Shown: piece by piece, positions 1 to 4,976 of the stretch
How the letters are laid out: every line of letters starts with the position of its first letter
How positions within the stretch are numbered: the first letter of the stretch is position 1
NCBI GenBank assembly: GCA_030834835.1
Contig: JAUQXD010001349.1
Span: 1-5,056 of the forward strand
Length of the DNA: 5,056 bases
From: Thermoflexales bacterium
GTDB lineage: Bacteria; Chloroflexota; Anaerolineae; Fen-1058
Direction: 5' to 3'
Program-made: the position numbers and the translations under genes
The notes under the pieces: generated by a model
Told to the model about the DNA's origin: nothing
Databases searched by the model: none
Seen by the model: only the letters and a program-made list of their open reading frames with translations

Positions 1-1511
1 TTTTCTGCTTGTTGAGCAATCGCTAAGCTTTCATCCCAGCGCCCTGAATAGTTAAGAAATAGCTCCAAAGCATCACACATCTTCTGCAAGTGGTCATTAT
101 CCCTCTGCATCATTAGTGGGATAGCAGCAGATATCACGGGCCAATCTGCATCAAGAGTTGAAAAGCGCTCATAGTTGTTATTACCGTTTTGCAAGATCAT
201 GTCGTAAGCGTAGTCGGCCAACCTATTACTAGCCATTCTAATCTTCTCTTGATGAGCACGGCGCAAGAAGGTGCCATTTAGTGGTGGCAGCAAGTATTTT
301 CTCAAAATCTGATCCGGCTGGTACTCAGCTGTTACTAAAATGACTCTGGAGTCCACCAATTTCCCGCCAATAATCATCAGTGGCTCATAACGCGGTTCAT
401 CATATACCTCCCAATGCCGCAATCGGCTCCCAGGCAATTCGACTAGCACTGAACGTTCAACAAGATCCTCAAGAACAGTTTCGGTCTGTTGCAAAGTTGT
501 TTCCGCGATCTCAGCGATCCACCTCACTTCAGCAGGTTCTGTGAAGTATGTCAACGCGGCTAACACTGCCGTTTCATGCTCGGTAAAAGTATCCAGCAAA
601 TCACCAAAGACAAATTCCAACGGGTCGTTGTCCTTGGGTGCATTCTCCATGAAACGGCAGGCGTCATCAATGGTACGGCATTGGCTCTTTGCATTGCCCA
701 ATTGTCCGGCCAGCCATTCAATCAGCAACGGATTGCCGCGCGTGATCTCATACAACTCAATGCGTTCGTCTTCGGTGGCCTTTGCCAGATGTCGGTTACG
801 TTTGGCAATACTGGCAATCAATTCCAGCGCGTCGGCGCGCTCCAATTTGTCCAGCCGGATGATCTCGGCGGGCGTATCGATGCGGCGGCGGCTGGTCACA
901 ATTGCTTTGCAGGAACGGGGCAAGCGGCTCAAGAACTGAAAAACGCGGGGACGTTCGGTCTTCTCGTCAAACGTTTCGAGATTATCGATGACGAGCAAGG
1001 CATGTTTATCGGCCAGCAGACGGCGCACCTCGTTGGCACGCAGATTGGGGTCAATCTTCGCAATGCCGTCATCGCCCAACTCGCGGGCCAATTCGGTCAG
1101 CAGCACGATGTAGTTGGGCAGCATGAAGTCTTCCAACTTCTCCACGCCCTGCGGCGTCAACTGCGTCACTTTGGCGGACAGGAAAATCTTGATGGGGTAA
1201 GTCTTCTCCGCCGCGAGATGCGCGGCGCGAATCGACAGCGCCGTTTTGCCAATCCCGCCCGGGCCGGTAATCAGCACGCCCCAACCCTGTGCTTCGGGGT
1301 CCAGTGCGTCGGCGATGCGGGCCAACTCGGTGGCGCGGCCAAAGAAATACGGCTGATTCGGCAGGCTGTTGTGGATCGATTCGCCGTTGGGGCCGGTGCC
1401 GTAATAATTGGTCGTATTGCTGGTGGTTTTGTCACGACCGACCACGTCACCGTCAACATCGATCTTCTCGCCCTTGAAATCCACGCCGCCGCTTTGATTA
1501 CTGTCTGCCAT
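1..1511 (-). CDS. STAND (NB-ARC-like) NTPase with TPR-like C-terminus, cut by the left edge
   Basis: An open frame of 503 codons from ATG at 1511 reaches the window edge without a stop; GAGG at 1517-1520, five bases upstream, supports the start. STAND proteins are ATP-driven switches that oligomerise when a C-terminal sensor is triggered, as in signalling, transcription control or anti-phage defence. Seen: a short N-terminus with GDVVGRDK (21-28), Walker A GPGGIGKT (83-90), Walker B LLVID (172-176), sensor-1-like IVTSRR (204-209), a GNPLL motif equivalent to GxP/GLPL (259-263), a probable winged helix at about 315-360, then helical sequence ending in a TPR-like segment (about 478-503, with SGRWDESLAIAQQAE). 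No recognisable enzymatic effector precedes the NTPase; one could lie beyond the edge. Codons shift from GC-rich in the core to AT-richer after about residue 290. Upstream, CATAAT at 1536-1541 is a possible -10, but no -35 is evident. NTPase class is confident; function and target are unknown. Confidence 0.9.
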   Translation of the reverse strand, partial: MADSNQSGGVDFKGEKIDVDGDVVGRDKTTSNTTNYYGTGPNGESIHNSLPNQPYFFGRATELARIADALDPEAQGWGVLITGPGGIGKTALSIRAAHLAAEKTYPIKIFLSAKVTQLTPQGVEKLEDFMLPNYIVLLTELARELGDDGIAKIDPNLRANEVRRLLADKHALLVIDNLETFDEKTERPRVFQFLSRLPRSCKAIVTSRRRIDTPAEIIRLDKLERADALELIASIAKRNRHLAKATEDERIELYEITRGNPLLIEWLAGQLGNAKSQCRTIDDACRFMENAPKDNDPLEFVFGDLLDTFTEHETAVLAALTYFTEPAEVRWIAEIAETTLQQTETVLEDLVERSVLVELPGSRLRHWEVYDEPRYEPLMIIGGKLVDSRVILVTAEYQPDQILRKYLLPPLNGTFLRRAHQEKIRMASNRLADYAYDMILQNGNNNYERFSTLDADWPVISAAIPLMMQRDNDHLQKMCDALELFLNYSGRWDESLAIAQQAE

Positions 1512-1542
1512 ACATGCCTCGCAGATCTACAAGCGATTATGC

Positions 1543-1642
1543 GTCATTCCGAATGAGCGCAGCGAGTGAGGAATCTCTGCTCCGATTGATGGCGCTATTG
1601 ACTGGACTAGAGATTCCTCGCCGTTGCACGGCTCGGAATGAC
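1543..1642. repeat. 100-bp nested palindromic intergenic repeat (REP/MITE-like)
   Basis: Outer arms GTCATTCCGA (1543-1552) and TCGGAATGAC (1633-1642) are perfect inverted repeats. Inner arms GAGGAATCTCT (1568-1578) and AGAGATTCCTC (1609-1619) are also perfect. Between the right-hand arms sits a small hairpin, GCCGT-TGC-ACGGC (1620-1632); between the left-hand arms is an unpaired AGCGCAGCGAG-type segment. The whole would fold as a stem with side loops and a 30-base apex. From memory, GTCATTCCGA...GAGGAATCTCT units are scattered through Chloroflexota and other bacterial genomes; copy number here cannot be judged from one window. Short minus-strand frames across it are not credible genes. Confidence 0.8.
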
Positions 1643-1663
1643 ACGTGAAGTTTAGCACGATTC

Positions 1664-1711
1664 CATATACAAACAACGCAGCACCGAACGACGTCCATTC
1701 GATGCTGCGTT
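1664..1711 (-). terminator. Probable rho-independent terminator of metVF
   Basis: Arms at 1698-1711 and 1675-1688 form a 14-bp stem with a 9-base loop. The only non-Watson-Crick position is a U-G wobble when read as minus-strand RNA. The stem is followed on that strand by a T-rich stretch, TTGTTTGTATAT. It begins 32 bases after the metVF stop codon, in the right place and orientation. The stem is only moderately GC-rich and the tail is interrupted, so strength is uncertain. Confidence 0.6.
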
Positions 1712-1712
1712 G

Positions 1713-1752
1713 ATTCGCTATTCGCCAATTCGCTGATTCGAGACTAATTCGC
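1713..1752. repeat. Degenerate GCGAAT short-period array over the 3' end of metVF
   Basis: On the minus strand GCGAAT occurs at 1747-1752, 1728-1733, 1720-1725 and 1713-1718, with a partial CGAAT copy around 1736-1741. Spacing is about 7-8 bases except around the stop codon. The first copy supplies the last two sense codons (Ala-Asn) of metVF, so the array spans the coding end and the spacer before the terminator hairpin. Confidence 0.6.
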
Positions 1753-3276
1753 TGACACAACCGTCGCCGCCGGAGGCGCGACTACTGGCTCCAACTTCGG
1801 CTTCTTAGCCGGCTCTTTGGGCATGGGCGGCGGCTCTACGAAGCCTTCCGGCAGCAGGCCCGCCTCGCGCACGATGCGGGGCACGATCTCTTCCCAACCT
1901 ACGGCCATGATGTGCAAGCCGTGCACGCCCTGCTTGGTCTTGATCTGCTCGATCAATTCCAGCGCGATCTGCACGCCTTCTTCTTCGGCCCGATCGCCGG
2001 CCGCTTCCATCCGCTTCAGAATCGGCTCCGGCACGAAGACGCCCGGCACCGTGTCGTTCATATACTTCGCCATCTTGAGCGTCTTCAGCGGCGTAATCCC
2101 GATGAGGATGTACACCTTATCGAGGATGTTGCGCTTCGCCAGTTCGTTCAGCCAGATGTCCAGCTTGTCCGCATCGAACACCAGGTTGGTCTGGAAGAAC
2201 TGCGCGCCCGCGTTGATCTTCTTGTGCTCGCGGATCGCCTGGAAGCGCGGCTCGCTGGCATACGGGCTGGCCGCCGCGCCCAGGAACATCTTCGGCGGGA
2301 ACTTCATCTCGCGACCGTCCAGGTACTTGCCCTCGTCGCGCATCCTTCGGAGAATCCACAGCATCTGGATCGAATCGATGTCGATCACGTCGAGGCGGCT
2401 CATCGGCGAGGGGCCCATGCGGGCATTATCGCCCGACAGGCACAGCATATTCTTGATGCCCAGCGCCGTCGCGCCCAGCACTTCCGATTGCAGGCCCACG
2501 CGGGTGCGGTCGCGCGCGGCGATCTGCATCACCGGCTCCGCGCCGTTCTGCAGCGCCAGCACACTGCACGCCCAGCTCGACATGCGCGCTGTGGCCGACG
2601 GGCTGTCGGTAAAGTTGATCGCGGTGACATACGGCTTGATCATCTGGACGTTGGTGCAGAGCTTCTTCGTCGCCGACGTCACCGGGGGAGCCACTTCGGC
2701 CGTCACCACAAACCGACCGGCTTTCAGCGCCTTTTCGAGTTCCGAGATCGGCTCGGTGTACGCGGGCGCGTGGTACTTCGCGTCGCCCTGCCACCAATCG
2801 GGTTGGCGCACCGGCTCAAAGACCGACTCCCACGTTTCGTGGCGCTGTTCCTTCGACAGAATACCGCCGAAGAATTTCTTGACGCCGACCTTCTCGATAT
2901 GTTGCCACACGTCGCCCCACGTCTCCGTGCCCACGCGATCCCAATCGAGCGGGGGCAGCACTTCCAGCAGCTTTTCCGATCGGCCCATCTTCTCCGATCG
3001 TTCATAGATCTTGTACCAGATGCAGGGCCGGGTCGGATCGACGTAGCAGTGCGCTTCGGTCGAGCCGCCGCAGGGGCCGTTGCGTGCGCCCTTGGGGCAC
3101 TCCATCGAGCAGATGAAGGCAGTCTCTTGCAGCAAACAATTGCCGCACATGCGGCAGCCGAACAACGCGCCTTTGATCACGCGTTCGGTGGCGGCCAGGG
3201 CGCGGCGGCTGGCCTTCTCGCGTTTGAAGCTGTAGTAGGGTGGCTGCCAACGGCGGGCAGGCGTAAACAGGGGCAT
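1744..3276 (-). CDS. metF: Fused MetV-MetF methylenetetrahydrofolate reductase
   Basis: A 510-residue protein predicted to reduce 5,10-methylene-THF to 5-methyl-THF, the last folate step of the Wood-Ljungdahl methyl branch, in the cytoplasm. Residues about 1-135 are a MetV-like cysteine-rich domain: C41-x2-C44-x2-C47, C56-x3-C60, C69 in NGPCGG, C77 and C85, suited to Fe-S or zinc binding. Residues about 175-475 are a MetF TIM barrel: VTAEVAPP with E194 (E. coli Glu28 equivalent), FTDSP (222-226), LSGDN with D283 (Asp120 equivalent) and QFFQTN with Q362 (Gln183 equivalent). Residues 482-510 are a Pro/Ala/Lys-rich tail. In acetogens MetV and MetF are usually separate subunits, so this is a fusion. 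An in-frame ATG at 3324 was rejected because it lies upstream of the putative -10; ATG 3276 has a strong GGGAGGA five bases away. The gene follows the CBS gene by 188 bp. The electron donor or partner is not visible here. Confidence 0.93.
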   Translation of the reverse strand: MPLFTPARRWQPPYYSFKREKASRRALAATERVIKGALFGCRMCGNCLLQETAFICSMECPKGARNGPCGGSTEAHCYVDPTRPCIWYKIYERSEKMGRSEKLLEVLPPLDWDRVGTETWGDVWQHIEKVGVKKFFGGILSKEQRHETWESVFEPVRQPDWWQGDAKYHAPAYTEPISELEKALKAGRFVVTAEVAPPVTSATKKLCTNVQMIKPYVTAINFTDSPSATARMSSWACSVLALQNGAEPVMQIAARDRTRVGLQSEVLGATALGIKNMLCLSGDNARMGPSPMSRLDVIDIDSIQMLWILRRMRDEGKYLDGREMKFPPKMFLGAAASPYASEPRFQAIREHKKINAGAQFFQTNLVFDADKLDIWLNELAKRNILDKVYILIGITPLKTLKMAKYMNDTVPGVFVPEPILKRMEAAGDRAEEEGVQIALELIEQIKTKQGVHGLHIMAVGWEEIVPRIVREAGLLPEGFVEPPPMPKEPAKKPKLEPVVAPPAATVVSAN

Positions 3277-3280
3277 AACA

Positions 3281-3287
3281 TCCTCCC
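3281..3287 (-). promoter_or_regulatory. Ribosome binding site that fixes the metVF start
   Basis: GGGAGGA on the minus strand sits just upstream of ATG 3274-3276, leaving five bases after GGAGG. The alternative in-frame ATG at 3324 has no comparable site. Confidence 0.8.
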
Positions 3288-3306
3288 GGTCAAAGAGTCT
3301 GAATCC

Positions 3307-3333
3307 AGTATAAGCCCGGGCCACTTAGCACAA
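3307..3333 (-). promoter_or_regulatory. Putative sigma-70-type promoter of metVF
   Basis: On the minus strand TATACT (3307-3312) matches five of six bases of the -10 consensus. TTGTGC (3328-3333), 15 bases upstream, is a weak -35. Transcription would start near 3300, giving a leader of about 25 bases that contains the ribosome binding site. The -35 is poor and inside a palindrome, so the promoter may need an activator or be repressible. Confidence 0.45.
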
Positions 3334-3346
3334 TTAGTGCTAAATG
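3322..3346. promoter_or_regulatory. Operator-like palindrome over the metVF -35 region
   Basis: TTAGCAC (3325-3331) and GTGCTAA (3337-3343) are perfect 7-bp inverted arms around a 5-base AATTA centre. Flanking CA (3322-3323) and TG (3345-3346) extend the symmetry past one mismatch, giving 10-base arms. The site covers the putative -35 of metVF, as expected for a dimeric repressor. The arms equal the outer seven bases of CIRCE (TTAGCACTC-N9-GAGTGCTAA), but the spacing is 8 bp too short for that site. Confidence 0.5.
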
Positions 3347-3362
3347 TCACCGATTTTGTCCC

Positions 3363-3400
3363 CCCCTCTCCTGACGATAACAACCTCGTCAGGAGAGGGG
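3363..3400. repeat. 15-bp perfect hairpin repeat, CCCCTCTCC type
   Basis: Arms at 3363-3377 and 3386-3400 are perfectly complementary over 15 bases with an 8-base loop (TAACAACC). It lies 64 bases after the CBS stop and about 20 bases upstream of the palindrome before metVF. No T-tract follows on either strand, so it is not a classical terminator, though it could pause transcription or protect a 3' end. I recall similar CCCCTCTCC...GGAGAGGGG units scattered in Chloroflexota genomes; copy number here is untested. Confidence 0.7.
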
Positions 3401-3431
3401 TTGGGGGCCGAAGGTGCCGCATGCTTCTGGC

Positions 3432-3474
3432 GGCGTGAGGCGTGAGGCTATCGCCCGGCGATTACTATCGCCCG
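3432..3474. repeat. Small direct repeats at the 3' end of the CBS gene
   Basis: GGCGTGA is tandemly repeated at 3432-3438 and 3439-3445. CTATCGCCCG occurs at 3448-3457 and again at 3465-3474, a 17-base period. The second copy encodes the last codons and stop of the CBS gene, so the downstream copy looks like a small duplication of that gene end. GGCGAT-TACT-ATCGCC (3457-3472) also forms a 6-bp stem over the stop codon. Confidence 0.5.
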
Positions 3475-3911
3475 TAACCCCCGCCCTCAATATAATCTTG
3501 CAAATGGCTGATCCGGAGTTTCTGCGTGTCGATCATCCACTGCATCAGGTCGCGGATGGAGAAATGCCCCACCAGCTTGCAATCCTCGACGACAGGCAAG
3601 TGGCGGATATGCTTCTCGCTCATGAGACGCAGGCAGTTCTCGAGCGTTTCGTCCAGCCCCACAGTCACGACGTCGGTCGACATCACCTCGCGCACCGGCG
3701 TCTCGTTGGAGTGCCGGCCCTTCAGCACGATCTTGCGCGCGTAGTCGCGTTCGGAGAACACCCCGAGCAGGCACCCCCCTTCGAGCACCGGCATTGCGCC
3801 GACGTTGTGATCAGACATGGCCTGCAGCGCCTCCAACACGGTCATATCGGGCGACAGTGACCAAATGCTCCGCTCGGTTCGTTCTTTCAACAAATCTCTG
3901 ACAGTTGGCAT
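3465..3911 (-). CDS. Two-CBS-domain protein, candidate nucleotide sensor
   Basis: A 148-residue soluble protein made almost entirely of a CBS pair (Bateman module). CBS1 spans about residues 8-62 and ends in GVFSERDY (50-57); CBS2 spans about 72-126 and ends in GHFSIRDL (115-122). Both carry the G-x-F-S-x-R-D signature whose Asp (D56, D121) contacts ribose in nucleotide-binding CBS proteins, so AMP, ATP or SAM binding is plausible. There is no DNA-binding, transporter or enzyme domain; a short tail contains DYIEGGGYGR. AAGGAG at 3919-3924, seven bases before ATG, supports the start. The gene begins 31 bp after acsE ends, on the same strand, suggesting co-transcription, and precedes metVF. A regulatory role on C1 flux is inferred from context only. 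Such small CBS proteins occur in many unrelated settings and the ligand cannot be read from sequence. Confidence 0.92.
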   Translation of the reverse strand: MPTVRDLLKERTERSIWSLSPDMTVLEALQAMSDHNVGAMPVLEGGCLLGVFSERDYARKIVLKGRHSNETPVREVMSTDVVTVGLDETLENCLRLMSEKHIRHLPVVEDCKLVGHFSIRDLMQWMIDTQKLRISHLQDYIEGGGYGR

Positions 3912-3942
3912 GGTCTGGCTCCTTGCCTGAATGATGTGAAGG

Positions 3943-4866
3943 CTACTGATTGAGATAACCGTCGGCGTAGATGACCTTGTTCAGCAGAATCTGCACGGTC
4001 TTCCAGATCGCTGCCTGCTCGGGATCGCTCATGTCTGCGTCTTCCGGCTGCGGTTCTTCCATCGCGGCGATGCGATCGGCGATCTTCAAATACAGGCCGC
4101 CCACCGGCGTGCTGGCGTCGCGCGTCTCGATCACGCGAATCACGTCGTTCTGCTCTTTGTCCATCGGATTGGCGATCATCATGTTCAGGCCGACGCCCAT
4201 CAACATCGCCAGGTACACGCGATTGATCAGGGGCCGATGCTCATTCGGCACGGCGTTGGACACATTCGACAACCCGACCGAGATCGCCGGCGACGGGTCC
4301 CATGCGACGGGCAGCGTGCGCACCGCTTCCAGCAAATGCGGGCAGTATTGCTGGCAGCCGCTCACCGTCAACACCAGCGGATCGATGATCAAATCCGTCA
4401 TCGGAAAATCGATCTCGACCATGCGGGGAATCAACGCCTCGATCGCGATATTGACGCGCTCGTCGGACGCGATCGGGATGCCGCTCTTACCCATCGTCAA
4501 CGCGATGAGTTTGGTGTTGTACTGCTTCGCTACCAGCGGCACCTTCTCCAATCGCTCCGGTTCCGCCGAGGTCGAATTGATGATCGGCTGGGCTTTGGTG
4601 ATGCGCTTCAACCCCGCCTCAATGCCCGCCAGATTGGTGCTATCGAAGCTCAGCGGCACATCGACCACCGCCTGCACCGTGTCGACCATCCAAGGGAAGA
4701 CTTCCTGCCAGTCGCTCTTGCGCGGGCCTAAATTGATGTCCAGCGCCTGCGCGCCCGCTTCCACTTGCTTCACCGCGAGTTCCTGGAAGAACTTCGCGTC
4801 GCGCGCCTTCAGCGCCTCTTTCACCTTCTCGGAAATGATGTGAATGTTTTCGCCGATGATGTACAT
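3943..4866 (-). CDS. acsE: 5-methyltetrahydrofolate:corrinoid/iron-sulfur protein methyltransferase (AcsE-like)
   Basis: A 307-residue pterin-binding TIM-barrel protein predicted to move the methyl group of methyl-THF to the Co(I) of the corrinoid iron-sulfur protein, feeding CO dehydrogenase/acetyl-CoA synthase. Seen: MYIIGENI start, ALDINLGP (41-48), LSFDSTN with D75, INSTSAE (96-102), ALTMGKSGIP (122-131), LIIDPL with D162, GLSNVS with N201, and RPLINR (211-216). D75, D162 and N201 align with the pterin-contacting Asp75, Asp160 and Asn199 of Moorella AcsE. The protein is about 45 residues longer than Moorella AcsE (262, from memory); the excess lies around residues 236-285, before the final ILLNKVIYADGY strand-helix. 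ATG 4866 was chosen because it gives the family N-terminus and has AAAGGA just upstream; an in-frame start at 4935 would translate a DNA repeat. The gene heads the acsE-CBS-metVF run. There is no cobalamin-binding or homocysteine domain, so MetH is excluded; other methyl-THF:corrinoid methyltransferases remain possible. Confidence 0.9.
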   Translation of the reverse strand: MYIIGENIHIISEKVKEALKARDAKFFQELAVKQVEAGAQALDINLGPRKSDWQEVFPWMVDTVQAVVDVPLSFDSTNLAGIEAGLKRITKAQPIINSTSAEPERLEKVPLVAKQYNTKLIALTMGKSGIPIASDERVNIAIEALIPRMVEIDFPMTDLIIDPLVLTVSGCQQYCPHLLEAVRTLPVAWDPSPAISVGLSNVSNAVPNEHRPLINRVYLAMLMGVGLNMMIANPMDKEQNDVIRVIETRDASTPVGGLYLKIADRIAAMEEPQPEDADMSDPEQAAIWKTVQILLNKVIYADGYLNQ

Positions 4867-4871
4867 GGGGG

Positions 4872-4878
4872 TCCTTTC
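4872..4878 (-). promoter_or_regulatory. Ribosome binding site that fixes the acsE start
   Basis: GAAAGGA on the minus strand ends five bases before ATG 4864-4866. The longer frame to 4935 has no such site and its extra 23 codons fall partly in the heptamer repeat. Confidence 0.75.
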
Positions 4879-4891
4879 GTAATGAATGCCT

Positions 4892-4954
4892 GACGAGTGA
4901 TGAGTGACGAGTGAGCGCCGCGTTCCGCGGTTCACTCGTTACTCGTTACTCGTC
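4892..4954. repeat. Hairpin built from heptamer repeats in the divergent intergenic region
   Basis: The left arm (4892-4914) is three GACGAGT-type heptamers and the right arm (4932-4954) three ACTCGTT-type heptamers, complementary at 20 of 23 positions. A perfect inner stem, CCGCG-TTC-CGCGG (4918-4930), caps it. In plus-strand RNA all three differences become G-U wobbles, so the arms pair fully; in minus-strand RNA they are A-C mismatches. The element fills most of the 110-bp gap between acsE and the divergent gene. Confidence 0.75.
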
Positions 4955-4959
4955 ATGCG

Positions 4960-4971
4960 AGTATAATTCTA
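4960..4971. promoter_or_regulatory. AT-rich block with -10 boxes on both strands
   Basis: On the plus strand TATAAT (4962-4967) is a perfect -10 for the gene at 4977. On the minus strand TATACT (4960-4965), or TAGAAT (4966-4971), could serve acsE, giving a leader of roughly 85 bases that includes the heptamer hairpin. No good -35 is seen for either direction, and the plus -35 position falls inside the repeat. Confidence 0.4.
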
Positions 4972-4976
4972 CATCA

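Noticed and set aside
576..1556. 326-codon plus-strand frame opposite the STAND gene
   Set aside because: It is antisense to Walker A, Walker B and GNPLL motifs and ends inside the intergenic repeat; composition and lack of any motif mark it as a shadow.
1652..1658. Second TTAGCAC half-site in the gap upstream of the STAND gene
   Set aside because: It has no inverted partner at the right distance and is expected by chance.
1527..1760. Short minus-strand frames (77 and 63 codons) between metVF and the STAND gene
   Set aside because: They translate the palindromic repeat, the terminator hairpin and the GCGAAT array, and have no credible protein features.
3277..3324. Sixteen-residue upstream extension of metVF
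   Set aside because: Its ATG lies upstream of the putative -10 box and lacks a ribosome binding site; the downstream ATG has a strong one.
3325..3343. True CIRCE element for HrcA
   Set aside because: Only the outer seven bases of each arm match and the spacer is 5 instead of 13 bases, so the half-sites would be on the wrong helical positions.
1912..3438. 508-codon plus-strand open frame opposite metVF
   Set aside because: It is rich in Arg, His, Leu and Ala, has no recognisable domain, and lies antisense to a gene with clear catalytic residues: a codon-bias shadow of a GC-rich gene.
3971..4843. 290-codon plus-strand frame opposite acsE
   Set aside because: Shadow of acsE, with no domain signature and no supporting start context.
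4867..4935. 23-residue upstream extension of acsE
   Set aside because: It would translate the heptamer repeat; the family N-terminus begins at MYIIGENI with its own ribosome binding site.
4892..4954. CRISPR array
   Set aside because: The repeats are seven bases long without unique spacers and are arranged as an inverted pair, so this is not a CRISPR.
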